Counted from the stretch's first letter, positions 10,967 to 20,692 are shown. The stretch: DNA of 64,000 bases from Pseudomonadota bacterium (GCA_021787615.1 JAJYLP010000006.1:1-64000), one strand, 5' to 3'. The notes: generated by a model not told the origin, from the letters alone. Numbers and translations are program-made.

Positions 10967-12133
10967 TCACGTGCCGATCGCGGCGCGCACCCGCGCGCCG
11001 AGTCCGCGCAGCCGCCCAAGCGTTTCGTTTGCGAACACGAAGCGGATGTAGGGGCGGCCGTGGGTCTCGCCCCAACCGCTCATGGGCGTCGCGCACACGC
11101 CCTGCGCCAGCAGCCGCCCGGCCATCTGCTCGCCGTCGAGGCCGAAGTCGCTGACGCGCAGCAGCAGCGACCAGCCGCCCGCGGGCATCCCGAAGGGCAG
11201 GCCGGCGAGTTCCGCAGCGATCAGGTCGCGGCGCGCCTGCAGCTCCGCGACATACGCGTCCATCGTGACCTCGGAGCGCTCGAGCGCAACGGCCACGGCG
11301 TCCTGCGCGATGCCTACCGGCACCACGACGTTGGCGAGCGACACCGCGGTCAGATCCGGCATGAACGTCTCGGGCGCGACGATCCAGCCGACGCGCCATC
11401 CGATCATGCGCAGCTCCTTCGCCGCCGAGCCCACCGTGATGGTGCGCTCCGCCATGCCCTCAAGGGCCGCGGGATGCAGCACCGCGCGGCCGTCGAATAC
11501 GAGACGCTCCATGGCCGCATCGAGAATCAGGATCAGCTCGTGATCGCGGCACAGCTCGGCGATGAGCGACCAGTCGCCCTTATCGAGCACCGCTCCCGAG
11601 GGCATCGCGGGCGACATCAGCAGCATGGCCCTGACGCGCGGGCCGACCGCGCGGCGCAGCGCTTCACGGTCCAATCGCCACGCGCCGCCGGGGGTGAATA
11701 TGAACGGGGCGAACTTCGGCATGCCGCCTGCGAGGCGGATGCGGTTGAGCAGGCCGGCGTAGGTCGGGTCGCTGACGATCACCTCCTCTCCCACCTCGAT
11801 GGTGGCGAGCAGCACGCTGAGGATTCCCGAGAGCCCGCCGGCGCAGATGAGGCAGTTGCGCTCCCCGGAGTACTCGACACCCGAGATCCCCGAGACATGC
11901 TGCGCCACGGCCTCGCGCAAGCGCATCTGCCCGACGAAGGGCAGGTAGCTGTTGGCCGCATCGCTCGCGGCAGCCTCGCCGGTCCGCGCGATCGCCACGG
12001 CGTCCGGCGGGATATTCACATCGAGGTTCTCGAGCCTGAGGAGGTCGCGCCCGCAGGCATCCGCGATCGATCCCATGCGATCGACGCCGATGCCGGTGAT
12101 GTCGCGGAGTCGGGAGGGGCGGGACCGTTGCAT
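10967..12133 (-). CDS. PLP-dependent class I/II aminotransferase, unusual active site
   Basis: A 388-aa fold-type I aminotransferase. The Schiff-base lysine lies in GSAAKELRMIGWRVGW, with the downstream Arg of the GWRVGW motif, and a C-terminal carboxylate-binding Arg is likely in RPYIRFVFA. Two cofactor contacts differ from the usual pattern: the NPTG motif reads AMPSGAVL, and after the conserved Asp of ILDAAMERLVF the usual Tyr is Met. The substrate cannot be told from sequence. The start at 12133 (MQRSRPSRL) is the last ATG before the conserved region. It converges on lpdA and stands upstream of nothing obviously linked. Confidence 0.85.
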   Translation of the reverse strand: MQRSRPSRLRDITGIGVDRMGSIADACGRDLLRLENLDVNIPPDAVAIARTGEAAASDAANSYLPFVGQMRLREAVAQHVSGISGVEYSGERNCLICAGGLSGILSVLLATIEVGEEVIVSDPTYAGLLNRIRLAGGMPKFAPFIFTPGGAWRLDREALRRAVGPRVRAMLLMSPAMPSGAVLDKGDWSLIAELCRDHELILILDAAMERLVFDGRAVLHPAALEGMAERTITVGSAAKELRMIGWRVGWIVAPETFMPDLTAVSLANVVVPVGIAQDAVAVALERSEVTMDAYVAELQARRDLIAAELAGLPFGMPAGGWSLLLRVSDFGLDGEQMAGRLLAQGVCATPMSGWGETHGRPYIRFVFANETLGRLRGLGARVRAAIGT

Positions 12134-12223
12134 CGCGACTCCTGTTGCTGCAGATGGGCCAATTAGAGCACGACTTCCGTGCGCAGCGGCCGCCTGCAAG
12201 CGTCCGCGCGGTCCGGCATCCGG

Positions 12224-13540
12224 CTAATTCGGCAGATGGCGCGGCGTCAGCCGCGTCGTCTTGCCGGGCGCGTGCTCGATGGTGCCGGGGCGGTGCACCA
12301 CGACCGTCACACTCACCCCAATGTAAGTCTTGACCTGACGGGTCAACTCCGTGGCGATCCTGCCCCGGGCGGCATCACTCTCGTGCTCGCGCTCGAGCGT
12401 CTCGACGTGCACCGTCAGCTCATCGAGCGGGGCCTGGCGGGTGATCTCGAGCGTGTAGTGCGGCGAGAGCCCGCCGGTGTGCGCGATCAGCGCCTCGAGC
12501 TGAGACGGGTACACGTTGACGCCGTGGATGACCAGCATGTTGTCGGTGCGCGCAAGCACCCGCGCGATGCGGCGCATCGGGCCCTTGTGCGGCGGCAGCA
12601 GCCGTGTGAGGTCGTGCGTGCGGTAGCGGATCACCGGGAGAGCCTCCTTGGTGAGCGAGGTGAGCACCAGCTCGCCTTCCTCGCCCTCGGGCAGCGCCTG
12701 TCCGGTTTGCGGGTCGATCACCTCGGGGTAGATGTGATCCTCCCAGATCGTCAGCCCCCCACCACCGCCCACGGTCTCGCAAGCGACCCCCGGGCCCATC
12801 ACCTCGGCGAGTCCGTACAGATCGAGCGCCTCGATCCCGAGCCGCGACTGCAACGCGGCACGCGTCGTCTCGGTCCACGGCTCGGCGCCGAAGATGCCGA
12901 TGCGCAGCGAGCTGTCGCGCGGATCGAGCCCGCGCCGCTCGAACGCCTCGACCAGGTTCAGAGCATAGGAGGGCGTGGCCATCAGGATGTCGGGACGGAA
13001 ATCCTCGATGAGCTCCACCTGCCAGCCGCTGCGGCCGCTCGAGACGGGGATGACCGTGCAGCCGAGCCGCTCGGCGCCCCAGTGCGAGCCGAGTCCGCCG
13101 GTGAACAGCCCGTAGTCGTACGCAATGTGGACGACATCGCCGGTGCGGGCGCCCGCGGCGCGGATGCAGCGGCTCATCAATCCGGCCCAGGTGTCGATGT
13201 CGCGTGCGGTATACCCGACGACCGTGGGCTTGCCGGTCGTGCCGCTCGAGGTGTGGATGCGCACGACCTTCTGGCGCGGCACGGCGAACAGTCCGAACGG
13301 GTAGTTGGCGCGGAAGTCCTGTTTGGTCAGGAACGGAAACCGGGCGAGGTCCTCGAGCGTGCGCAGCTCATCCGGATGCATCCCCTGGGCGGCGAAGCTG
13401 CGTTGGTAGTGCGGGACGTTCTCCCACGCATGACGGACCGACCAGCGCAGCCGCTGAAGCTGCAGCTCTCGGATCTGCTCGGCCGGCGTGCCCTCCTCAG
13501 GCTCGTCGGCGCTCAACGTGTCCTCACCGCTCAACCCCAC
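12224..13540 (-). CDS. paaK: phenylacetate-CoA ligase family protein
   Basis: A 438-aa AMP-forming acyl-CoA ligase of the PaaK family. It shows the ATP/AMP loop HTSSGTTGKPTVVGYT near residue 96, PSYALNLVEA, GAEPWTE, DLYGLAEVMGPGVACE, and the C-terminal hinge and catalytic region RTDNMLVIHGVNVYP. These enzymes activate phenylacetate or related aryl acids to CoA thioesters. No other paa catabolic genes are near, so the substrate may not be phenylacetate itself. Only a short gap separates it from the aminotransferase on the same strand; a link (an amino acid deaminated, then activated) is speculative. Confidence 0.88.
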   Translation of the reverse strand: MGLSGEDTLSADEPEEGTPAEQIRELQLQRLRWSVRHAWENVPHYQRSFAAQGMHPDELRTLEDLARFPFLTKQDFRANYPFGLFAVPRQKVVRIHTSSGTTGKPTVVGYTARDIDTWAGLMSRCIRAAGARTGDVVHIAYDYGLFTGGLGSHWGAERLGCTVIPVSSGRSGWQVELIEDFRPDILMATPSYALNLVEAFERRGLDPRDSSLRIGIFGAEPWTETTRAALQSRLGIEALDLYGLAEVMGPGVACETVGGGGGLTIWEDHIYPEVIDPQTGQALPEGEEGELVLTSLTKEALPVIRYRTHDLTRLLPPHKGPMRRIARVLARTDNMLVIHGVNVYPSQLEALIAHTGGLSPHYTLEITRQAPLDELTVHVETLEREHESDAARGRIATELTRQVKTYIGVSVTVVVHRPGTIEHAPGKTTRLTPRHLPN

Positions 13541-13790
13541 GTGCGGTCCCCGGTGTGCAGGTCCCGTTGCAGTGTATCAGCCGCGCCTCGCCCGGCGCAT
13601 GCGCTGGCCGGCAGAGTGTGCGCGACTGCTCGGACTGCGGATCCGGGGCTTGCGCGCGGCCCTGGGCCTGCGGCTGCAACGGACCGGTCCGCATTCGTGC
13701 TACCATCCGTCGACTTGGAGTTGCGCCTGCGGCCGAGGGAACGGCCATAAGAAGAAATATCAGCATGCGTTGCACTGAAGGGGAATGCCC

Positions 13791-14495
13791 ATGTACAAGC
13801 GTTTGGCGGCAGAGTTCTTCGGGACATTCTGGCTGGTGCTCGGCGGCTGCGGCAGCGCCGTGCTCGCTGCGGCCTATCCGCATCTCGGCATCGGCTTCAT
13901 CGGCGTCGCGTTCGCCTTCGGCCTCACGGTCCTCACGATGTGGTACGCCGTGGGGCACATCTCGGGCGGGCACTTCAACCCCGGCGTGACGGTGGGCCTG
14001 TTCGCCGGCGGACGGTTCGGCGCCCGAGACGTGATCCCGTACATCATCGCGCAGGTGCTCGGCTCGATCGTTGCGGCCGCCGTGCTCTATGCCATCGCCA
14101 CGGGCAAGCCGGGCTTCAGCGCCTCGGCGAGCGGTTTCGCCTCGAACGGCTACGGCGCGCACTCGCCCGGCGGGTACTCCATGCACGCGGTGATGGTCTC
14201 GGAGTTCGTGCTGACGGCGATGTTCGTGTTCGTCATCCAGGGCGCCACCGACCGGCGCGCGCCGGCCGGCTTTGCGGGGCTGGCGATCGGCCTGACCCTG
14301 ACCCTCATCCACCTGATCAGCATCCCGGTCGACAACACCTCGGTCAACCCGGCGCGCAGCACCGGTGTCGCCCTGTTCCAGGGCGGCTGGGCCGTGCATC
14401 AGTTGTGGCTGTTCTGGGTGATGCCGCTGCTCGGGGGCGCCGCGGGCGGCCTGATCTACCGTCTGCTCCTCGAGGAACGCAGCGCGCGCGCTTAG
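13791..14495 (+). CDS. aqpZ: aquaporin Z with NPG in the first pore motif
   Basis: A 234-aa inner-membrane water channel, closely AqpZ-like from the first residues ([14 protein letters not shown]) to the end ([11 protein letters not shown]), with six membrane spans and two half-helices. The first signature motif is HFNPGVTVG: Asn63-Pro64-Gly65 instead of NPA. The second is intact (TSVNPARST). The selectivity filter looks water-type: Phe43, the His in IHLISIP, the Thr before SVNPAR and the Arg. The ATG at 13791 is preferred over the one at 13785 because AAGGGG at 13779-13784 then has correct spacing and the product aligns with E. coli AqpZ at residue 1. Confidence 0.94.
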   Translation: MYKRLAAEFFGTFWLVLGGCGSAVLAAAYPHLGIGFIGVAFAFGLTVLTMWYAVGHISGGHFNPGVTVGLFAGGRFGARDVIPYIIAQVLGSIVAAAVLYAIATGKPGFSASASGFASNGYGAHSPGGYSMHAVMVSEFVLTAMFVFVIQGATDRRAPAGFAGLAIGLTLTLIHLISIPVDNTSVNPARSTGVALFQGGWAVHQLWLFWVMPLLGGAAGGLIYRLLLEERSARA

Positions 14496-14509
14496 GCGCC
14501 GAGGCGCCC

Positions 14510-14938
14510 CTAGAGCCCCTGCAGGCGCTCCAGGTAGCGCTGCTCGTCGGGCCTCTCGCCGCTGCGCTGTGCCTCCCACAGCGCTTCGGCGAGCCGCTCG
14601 AGCATGGCGTGCTCTGCGGCGTGCGCATCGCCCAACCGGCGAGTGAGGTCGCGGTGGATGCGGGCGATTCCGGGCGGCCGGTCGGTTGCCACCTGCTCGC
14701 GGATCGCCAGATGCAGCCCCATGTGCAGGAACGGATTCTCCTGTCCGCCCTCGGGCGTGAAGTCGGCCGCGGTTGCCGCGGGGGACTCGAGCAACGGCAC
14801 GTACTCGCGATGCTCGGCGATCACCGCGGCGATCTGTCCCTCGAGCGGCTCGAGCGGCTGCCCGGCGCAGTACTTGCGCCACGCCTCGAGGTACATCCGG
14901 CGCAGCTGCTCACGATTCTGCTGGGCGAAGACGGGCAT
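14510..14938 (-). CDS. DUF1841 family protein
   Basis: A 142-aa soluble protein with the DUF1841 hallmark ENPFLHMGLHLAIREQ near residue 67, followed by DRPPGI. The function is unknown. The gene ends the run metG-rnfB-nth-DUF1841 on the minus strand, with only 5 bp to nth, so it is very likely in the same transcript. It converges on aqpZ. Confidence 0.88.
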   Translation of the reverse strand: MPVFAQQNREQLRRMYLEAWRKYCAGQPLEPLEGQIAAVIAEHREYVPLLESPAATAADFTPEGGQENPFLHMGLHLAIREQVATDRPPGIARIHRDLTRRLGDAHAAEHAMLERLAEALWEAQRSGERPDEQRYLERLQGL

Positions 14939-14943
14939 GGGGT

Positions 14944-15636
14944 TCAGCCGCCCGCGCGACGGCGGCGCGCGAGCCGGGCCGCCGGCGGCCGCGCCGGTGC
15001 CGCCGCGGCGCTCTTATGAGGATACCCGCACAGATCCGCAAGAATGCAGCGGGAGCAGTGCGGCGCGCGGGCCGTGCAGACGTAGCGCCCGTGCAAGAGT
15101 AGCCAGTGGTGCGCATCGCGCTTGAACTCGGCCGGCGTGTTGCGCGCAAGGGCCTGCTCGACTGCGAGCGGCGTGCGCCCGGGTGCGAGCCCGGTGCGGT
15201 TGGCCACGCGGAAGATGTGCGTGTCGACGGCGATCTGCTCCTCGCCGAACACGATGTTGAGGATGATGCTCGCGGTCTTGCGCCCAACCCCCGGCAGCGC
15301 CTCGAGTGCGGCGCGCTCGCCGGGCACCTCGCCGCCGTGGCGCTCGAGGATCTGGCGGCTCAGTCCGATGAGGTTGCGCGACTTGGCGTTGTAGAGCCCG
15401 ACAGTGCGCAGATAGGGTTTGACGCCCTCGACGCCGAGCTCGGCCAGCGCGCGCGGGGTGTTGGCGAGGGGAAAGAGCTTGCGCGTGGCTGCGTTGACGC
15501 TCTTGTCCGTCGTGTGCGCCGAGAGCATCACCGCCACCAGCAGCTCGAACGGGGTCGTGTACTCGAGCTCACTGCGCGGGGCGGGATTGGCGGCGCGCAG
15601 GCGTCGGTACAGCGCGCGGCGGGTGGCCGGGTGCAT
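14944..15636 (-). CDS. nth: endonuclease III
   Basis: The 230-aa base-excision DNA glycosylase/AP lyase removes oxidised pyrimidines. The helix-hairpin-helix LPGVGRKTASI carries the catalytic Lys, and the catalytic Asp is in AVDTHIFRV. The C-terminal [4Fe-4S] loop has the exact spacing C-x6-C-x2-C-x5-C (CTARAPHCSRC, then C). A Pro/Ala/Arg-rich tail of about 20 residues follows the cluster. The start (MHPATRR) at 15636 lies 5 bp past the rnfB stop. The nth-rnfB pairing is common in proteobacteria. Confidence 0.95.
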   Translation of the reverse strand: MHPATRRALYRRLRAANPAPRSELEYTTPFELLVAVMLSAHTTDKSVNAATRKLFPLANTPRALAELGVEGVKPYLRTVGLYNAKSRNLIGLSRQILERHGGEVPGERAALEALPGVGRKTASIILNIVFGEEQIAVDTHIFRVANRTGLAPGRTPLAVEQALARNTPAEFKRDAHHWLLLHGRYVCTARAPHCSRCILADLCGYPHKSAAAAPARPPAARLARRRRAGG

Positions 15637-15641
15637 CGCAG

Positions 15642-16196
15642 TCAGCTCCGGCCGGGCGGTGCACCCGCCAGGCCCTTGCGCGTCGCAAGCAACGCGGCGC
15701 GCTCGCTGGCGCGCCGCTCGAGCCGTGCCGTGTGTGCTGTGTAGCGCAGACGGTTGGCGGCCGGCTCGGGCGCCGGAGGCATCGCCGGCGGCGCCGGGCG
15801 CGGCGCCAGGGTGATGCAGTCGACCGGGCACGGCGCGAGGCACAGCTCGCAGCCGGTGCACAGCTGCGCGACCACGGTGTGCATGTGCTTGCGCACTCCG
15901 ATGATGGCATCGACCGGGCACGGCGGCAGGCACTTCGCGCAGCCGATGCAGGCCTGCTCGTCGATGCGGGCAATGAGCGGCGGCCCTTCGGTCCCGTTGG
16001 TGGGATTCAGGGGCAGCGGCACGCGCGACAGCAGCGCCGCGAGCCGCCCGATCACGGCCGTGCCCCCGGGCGGGCACTGATTGATCTGCGCTTCGCCGCG
16101 CGCGATGGCCTGCGCATACGGGCGGCAGCCCGCGTAGCCGCAGCGCGCGCACTGCGTCTGCGGCAGCAGAGCCTCGATGGCCTCGAGCTGACTCAC
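15642..16196 (-). CDS. rnfB: RnfB-like ferredoxin, soluble orphan form
   Basis: A 184-aa iron-sulfur protein. The N-terminal four-Cys domain of RnfB/RsxB is present ([15 protein letters not shown], then the Cys of NQCPPGG), followed by two [4Fe-4S] ferredoxin motifs ([12 protein letters not shown] and [12 protein letters not shown]). The hydrophobic N-terminal anchor of complex-bound RnfB is absent: the protein begins [15 protein letters not shown], so it is predicted soluble. No rnfA, C, D, G or E gene is nearby. It probably serves as a free electron carrier, possibly for the adjacent Nth or for cluster maintenance (inference). Confidence 0.88.
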   Translation of the reverse strand: MSQLEAIEALLPQTQCARCGYAGCRPYAQAIARGEAQINQCPPGGTAVIGRLAALLSRVPLPLNPTNGTEGPPLIARIDEQACIGCAKCLPPCPVDAIIGVRKHMHTVVAQLCTGCELCLAPCPVDCITLAPRPAPPAMPPAPEPAANRLRYTAHTARLERRASERAALLATRKGLAGAPPGRS

Positions 16197-16214
16197 GGCG
16201 GGAGTGCGGTGAAC

Positions 16215-18290
16215 TCAGCTGATGCGCATGCCCGGGGCGGCGCCCACATCGGGCGTGAGCAGAAACGGCCCGCCCGCGGGCCCGCTCGCGGCGAGCACCA
16301 TACCCTCGGAAACGCCGAACTTCATCTTGCGCGGCGCAAGGTTGGCCACCATCACGGTGAGGCGGCCGACGAGCGCGGCCGGGTCGTACGCGGACTTGAT
16401 GCCCGCGAACACGGTGCGGGTCTCGGTGCCCAGATCGAGCGTGAGGCGCAGCAGCTTGTCGGCGCCGGCGACCTGCTCGGCTGCCGCGATGCGCGCCACG
16501 CGCAGATCGATCTGCTTGAACTGGTCGATGGAGATCGTCGCGGGCGCATCGGTCGCGATGGCGGCGGGCGGCGTCGGGGCGGGCGGCGCGGAGGTCTCGG
16601 ACACGGTCTTCTCCTGAGGTTCGAGCAGCGCATCGAGCTGTTTGGGATCGACGCGCGTCATGAGGTGCTGGTAGGGATTGACGCGCCGCGGTGGCGCGAG
16701 CGCATCGGCGAAGGTCAGCGCCCGGTCGAGCCCGAACAGCTCGCGCGCCGCCCGCTCGGCCACTGCCGGCAGCACCGGGGCCAGCAGGCAGGTGAGGGTC
16801 TTGAAGCCATAGAGCGCCCGGGCGCAGCTGTCCTGCAGCGCCTCGCGCCGCGCAGGATCCTTGGCGAGCACCCAGGGCTGGCGTGCGTCGAATTCCTGGT
16901 TCAGCCGATCGGCGAACGCCATGATCTCGCGCATCGCGCGGCCGAACTCGCGCGCGGCATAGCTCGAGCGGACCTGCTCGAGCAATTCCCGCGCGCGCAG
17001 CGTCAGCTCCTCGGTCCCGGACGGGTACTCGAGCACGCCCGCGAAGTGACGGGTGATGAAGCTCGCCGCGCGGCTGGCGATGTTGACGTACTTGCCGATC
17101 AGATCGCTGTTGATCCGGGCGATGAAGTCCGCGGGATTGAAATCCAGGTCCTCGACGGCGGCGTTGAGCTTGGCGGCGATGTAGTAGCGCAGCCATTCGG
17201 GGTTCATGCCGAGTTCGAGGTAGCGCAGCGGACTGATGCCGGTGCCGCGCGACTTGGACATCTTCTCGCCCGAGACGGTGATGAAGCCGTGCACGTGGAC
17301 GTTGTCGGGCGCCCGGTAGGGGGCGCCCGCGAAATGCAGCATCGCGGGCCAGAACAGCGTGTGGAAGTAGATGATGTCCTTGCCGATGAAGTGCACCTGG
17401 CGCGTATCGGGGGCGCCGAGGAAGGCCTCGAACGAGCGCGTCTCGCCGTTGGCGCGCGCCTTGCCGCTGTCGAAGTAGCTCTTCAGCGCCGCGAGATAGC
17501 CGATCGGCGCATCGAGCCACACGTAGAAGAACTTCCCGGGCGCATCCGGAATGGGGATGCCGAAGTAGGGCGCATCGCGCGAGATGTCCCAGTCCCCGAG
17601 CGCCTGCTCAGCCTTGCCCGAGAGCCATTCGCGCGCCTTGTTGGCGACCTGCGGCTGCACGTGGCCGGCGACGGCGAGCCACTCCTGCAGAAACTCGACG
17701 CAGAGCGGGTCGGAGAGCCTGAAGAAGAAATGCTCCGAGGTCCTGAGCACGGGCTGCGCGCCGGTGAGGGCCGAGTACGGCTCGATGAGCTCGGTCGGCG
17801 CGTACACGCTGCCGCAGACCTCGCAGGCATCCCCGTACTGGTCCTTGGCGTGGCACTTGGGGCACTCACCCTTGATGTAGCGGTCGGCGAGGAACATGCC
17901 CTTGACGGGGTCGAAGAACTGCTCGATCGGCTTGGAGTAGATCAGGCCGGCGGCCTTCAGGCGCCGGTAGATATCCTGCGAGAGCGCGGTGTTCTCGCTC
18001 GAGTGGGTCGAGTGCCAGTGGTCGAAGCCGATGTGAAAGCCCTCGAGATAGCGCCCGCGGCCCGCGGCGATGCGCGCCACCAGGGCCTCGGGGCTCACGT
18101 GCTCGGCTTCGGCCTTGAGCATGATGGGCGCCCCGTGCGCATCGTCGGCGCCGACGAAATGCACCCGCCTGCCCTGCAGGCGCTCGAAGCGCACCCAGAT
18201 GTCGGCCTGGATGTACTCCATGATGTGCCCGATGTGGAACGGGCCGTTCGCGTAGGGCAGCGCGGTGGTGACGAAGAATGTCTCGCTCAT
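16215..18290 (-). CDS. metG: methionyl-tRNA synthetase
   Basis: The 691-aa class I synthetase charges tRNA-Met. Near the N terminus is [15 protein letters not shown] (HIGH motif). The zinc knuckle is [17 protein letters not shown], the KMSKS loop is [11 protein letters not shown], the anticodon-binding region is in the middle, and an appended C-terminal EMAP/Trbp-like dimerisation and tRNA-binding domain begins near [13 protein letters not shown]. It starts the run metG-rnfB-nth-DUF1841, with 18 bp to rnfB. It is divergent from mrp-type genes only in the distance; the nearest upstream gene is the second PilT-family ATPase on the same strand, 101 bp away. Confidence 0.97.
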   Translation of the reverse strand: MSETFFVTTALPYANGPFHIGHIMEYIQADIWVRFERLQGRRVHFVGADDAHGAPIMLKAEAEHVSPEALVARIAAGRGRYLEGFHIGFDHWHSTHSSENTALSQDIYRRLKAAGLIYSKPIEQFFDPVKGMFLADRYIKGECPKCHAKDQYGDACEVCGSVYAPTELIEPYSALTGAQPVLRTSEHFFFRLSDPLCVEFLQEWLAVAGHVQPQVANKAREWLSGKAEQALGDWDISRDAPYFGIPIPDAPGKFFYVWLDAPIGYLAALKSYFDSGKARANGETRSFEAFLGAPDTRQVHFIGKDIIYFHTLFWPAMLHFAGAPYRAPDNVHVHGFITVSGEKMSKSRGTGISPLRYLELGMNPEWLRYYIAAKLNAAVEDLDFNPADFIARINSDLIGKYVNIASRAASFITRHFAGVLEYPSGTEELTLRARELLEQVRSSYAAREFGRAMREIMAFADRLNQEFDARQPWVLAKDPARREALQDSCARALYGFKTLTCLLAPVLPAVAERAARELFGLDRALTFADALAPPRRVNPYQHLMTRVDPKQLDALLEPQEKTVSETSAPPAPTPPAAIATDAPATISIDQFKQIDLRVARIAAAEQVAGADKLLRLTLDLGTETRTVFAGIKSAYDPAALVGRLTVMVANLAPRKMKFGVSEGMVLAASGPAGGPFLLTPDVGAAPGMRIS

Positions 18291-18391
18291 CCGGCGATTT
18301 TACCGGGTGCGGCTGTGCCGCGACAGCAGCACACGTCCGGGGCCGGTGCCGGGCCGTCCGGAACGCCCGGCGCGTCGCCTCCGGGCGGCGC

Positions 18392-19453
18392 TCAGCCGGT
18401 GTCCTTCAGCCCTTCGAAGCGCCCCTTGTTGATCGCTTTGTTGTAGGCCTCGCGCGGACTGATGAGGCGCTGCTCGAGCAGCTGTTGGATTGCCGAGTCC
18501 ATGGTGCGCATGCCGAACTGGGCCCCCGACTGCATGGTGTTCTCGAGCTGATCGAGCTTGCCCTGGCGGATCAGGCTCGCCGCGGCCGGCGTATTGATCA
18601 GGATCTCGAGCGCCGCGACCCGGCCCTGGCGGTCGGCGCGCTGCAGCAGCTGCTGGGAGATGACCCCGCGCAGCGAGGTCGAGAGCATCGCCCGCACGTG
18701 CGACTGCTTGTCGGACGGGAAGACGTTGACCATGCGGTCGACGGTCTGCGCCGCGCCGTTGGTGTGCAGCGTGCCCATCACCAGGATGCCGGTCTCGGCC
18801 GCGGTCACCGCGATGCTCATGGTCTCCAGGTCGCGCAACTCGCCGACCAGGATGACGTCCGGATCCTCGCGCAGCGCCGAGTGCAGCGCGGCGGCGAAGC
18901 TCTTGCTGTGCACGCCGATCTCGCGCTGGCTGACCAGGCAGTTCTTGCGCTGGTGCAAGAATTCGATCGGGTCCTCGATGGTGAGGATGTGGCCCTTCTC
19001 GCGCGTGTTGATGTCATCGATCATCGCCGCGAGGGTGGTGGACTTGCCCGAGCCGGTCTTGCCCGTGACCAGCACCAGGCCGTTGTTGGCGCGGCACATC
19101 TGGGTGACCGCGGCGGGCAATTCGAGTTCCTCGAGGGTGAGCGCCGTGGAGGGGATGGCGCGGAACACCGCTCCCATCCCGTTCAGCTGGCGCAGCACAT
19201 TGACGCGAAAACGGCCGCGCTCGGGGATGCTGTAGGCGAAGTCGGCGCCGTCGTGCGCCTCGAAGCGCTCCACGGCGAGCTTCGGCATGATCTCGTAGAG
19301 GGCCTGCCTGACGAACTCCTGGCCGAGCGGCTCGCCCTTCAGCGGCATCAGCTCGCCGTACAGGCGGATGCGCGGCGGCTCGCCGGAGATGAAGTGCAGG
19401 TCCGAGCCGCGCTTTTGCAGAATCTCGAGCAGCAGAGTGTCGACGCTCGCCAC
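18392..19453 (-). CDS. pilU: PilT/PilU-family type IV pilus retraction ATPase (second paralogue)
   Basis: A 353-aa hexameric secretion-type ATPase. Features are the N-terminal KRGSDLHFISGEPP, Walker A GKTGSGKSTTLA, the Asp box TIEDPIEFLH, Walker B ALREDPDVILVGELRD, and the His box GTLHTNGAAQTVDR. The GTG start at 19453 is preceded by AAGGA, 10 bases upstream, and the upstream in-frame extension overlaps the neighbouring ATPase. The gene follows the other paralogue by 11 bp. The PilU-typical APDVIMIGEVR is not present (it reads EDPDVILVGELR), so assignment as PilU rests mainly on position and is uncertain; it could be PilT proper. Confidence 0.85.
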   Translation of the reverse strand: MASVDTLLLEILQKRGSDLHFISGEPPRIRLYGELMPLKGEPLGQEFVRQALYEIMPKLAVERFEAHDGADFAYSIPERGRFRVNVLRQLNGMGAVFRAIPSTALTLEELELPAAVTQMCRANNGLVLVTGKTGSGKSTTLAAMIDDINTREKGHILTIEDPIEFLHQRKNCLVSQREIGVHSKSFAAALHSALREDPDVILVGELRDLETMSIAVTAAETGILVMGTLHTNGAAQTVDRMVNVFPSDKQSHVRAMLSTSLRGVISQQLLQRADRQGRVAALEILINTPAAASLIRQGKLDQLENTMQSGAQFGMRTMDSAIQQLLEQRLISPREAYNKAINKGRFEGLKDTG

Positions 19454-19464
19454 GGTGCCCGTCC

Positions 19465-20568
19465 TTACGCGCCGGCCATATCGGTCTTCGGCAGCAGATC
19501 GACGTCGCTGACGAGCTTCTGGAAGGGGCGCTTGTCGCTGGCGTACACGTAGGCCTCGTCCGGATCGATCTCCCGCGCGTTCACGGCCGTCAGCAGCGCC
19601 TGATCGAGCAGCTGCATGCCCAGGTCGCGCCCGGTCTGCACCAGGCTCGGGATCTGGAAGGTCTGCTCGGTCTGGATGAGCTTGGCGATCGCGCGCGTCA
19701 TCATCATGATCTCGCACACCGGCCGGCGGCCGCGCCGATCGGGGGTCTTCACCAGCACCTGGGTGATCACCGCGAGCAGGCTCTGGGCGAGGAAACTCTT
19801 GGTCTGCTCGCGCTGCTCGACCGGCAGCGCATCGACGATGCGGTCGACGGTCTTGACCGCGCTGGTGGTGTGCAGCGTGCCGAGCACCAGGTGGCCGGTC
19901 TCCGCCGCGGTCATTGCCATGGAGATGGTCTCGGCATCGCGCATCTCACCGACCAGGATCACGTCCGGATCCTCGCGCAGCGCCGCGCGCACGCCCTCGG
20001 CGAAGCTCGGGATGTGGGTGCCGAGCTCGCGCTGGATGACCTGGCTCATCTTGCTGCGGTGCACCACCTCGATCGGGTCCTCGAGCGTGATGATGTTGAG
20101 TTTGCGCGTCTCGTTGAGCAGGTCGATCATCGCCGCGAGCGTGGTCGACTTGCCGGTGCCGGTCGCGCCGGTGACCAGGACCATGCCCTGGTGGTAGTCA
20201 CAGAGCTTGGCGACCACCGGCGGCAGGCCCATGGTCGCAAGCTGCGGCACCGAGGTGGGGATGGCCCGGAAGGTGGCCCCGATGCCGGTGTCCTTGCGGA
20301 ACACGTTGACGCGGAAGCGCCCGCCCTCGGCCGAAACGTAGGAGAAGTCGAGATCGTTCCCGGCGTTGAACCGCTCCGCCTGCGAGGGCGTGAGGATCTC
20401 CGTGATGTAGCCCTCGAGTTCCGCCCCGCGCAGGTCGCGGAACTTGATCGGCAGCAGGTCGCCCTGCATGCGCAGCATCGGTGGCACCCCGACGGCCAGA
20501 TGCACGTCCGAGCAGCCTTGCTGCACGCCAAGCTTCAAGAAGGCATCGATACGAGCCAAAAGGGGCAC
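19465..20568 (-). CDS. pilT: PilT-family type IV pilus ATPase (first paralogue)
   Basis: A 367-aa retraction-type ATPase. It shows GCSDVHLAVGVPPMLRM at the N terminus, Walker A GATGTGKSTTLA, TLEDPIEVVH, LREDPDVILVGEMRD and GTLHTTSAVKTVDR. The C-terminal tail (about residues 330-367, EAYVYASDKRPFQKLV) is longer than in P. aeruginosa PilT and lacks that protein's usual C-terminal end. No pilus structural or assembly genes are in the window. The order kinase - this gene - second ATPase, all on the minus strand, suggests a regulatory unit. I cannot say which paralogue is the main motor. Confidence 0.87.
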   Translation of the reverse strand: MPLLARIDAFLKLGVQQGCSDVHLAVGVPPMLRMQGDLLPIKFRDLRGAELEGYITEILTPSQAERFNAGNDLDFSYVSAEGGRFRVNVFRKDTGIGATFRAIPTSVPQLATMGLPPVVAKLCDYHQGMVLVTGATGTGKSTTLAAMIDLLNETRKLNIITLEDPIEVVHRSKMSQVIQRELGTHIPSFAEGVRAALREDPDVILVGEMRDAETISMAMTAAETGHLVLGTLHTTSAVKTVDRIVDALPVEQREQTKSFLAQSLLAVITQVLVKTPDRRGRRPVCEIMMMTRAIAKLIQTEQTFQIPSLVQTGRDLGMQLLDQALLTAVNAREIDPDEAYVYASDKRPFQKLVSDVDLLPKTDMAGA

Positions 20569-20692
20569 TCCCGAGCCGAGTCCGAAGCGCTACTTTCGCG
20601 CCGCTTCCCTCACAAAATCAACCGTATGCGCATGAAACCTTGAGCTGCGGCACGTTACCGGGCGCCGGTCCGGCGCACCGCGGCCACCCGGG

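Noticed and set aside
15732-18446. 904-codon plus-strand frame opposite metG
   Set aside because: Antisense shadow; no family resemblance.
18392-20568. Type II secretion or PilB assembly ATPase
   Set aside because: No N-terminal extension or zinc-binding tetracysteine; length and motifs are PilT-like.
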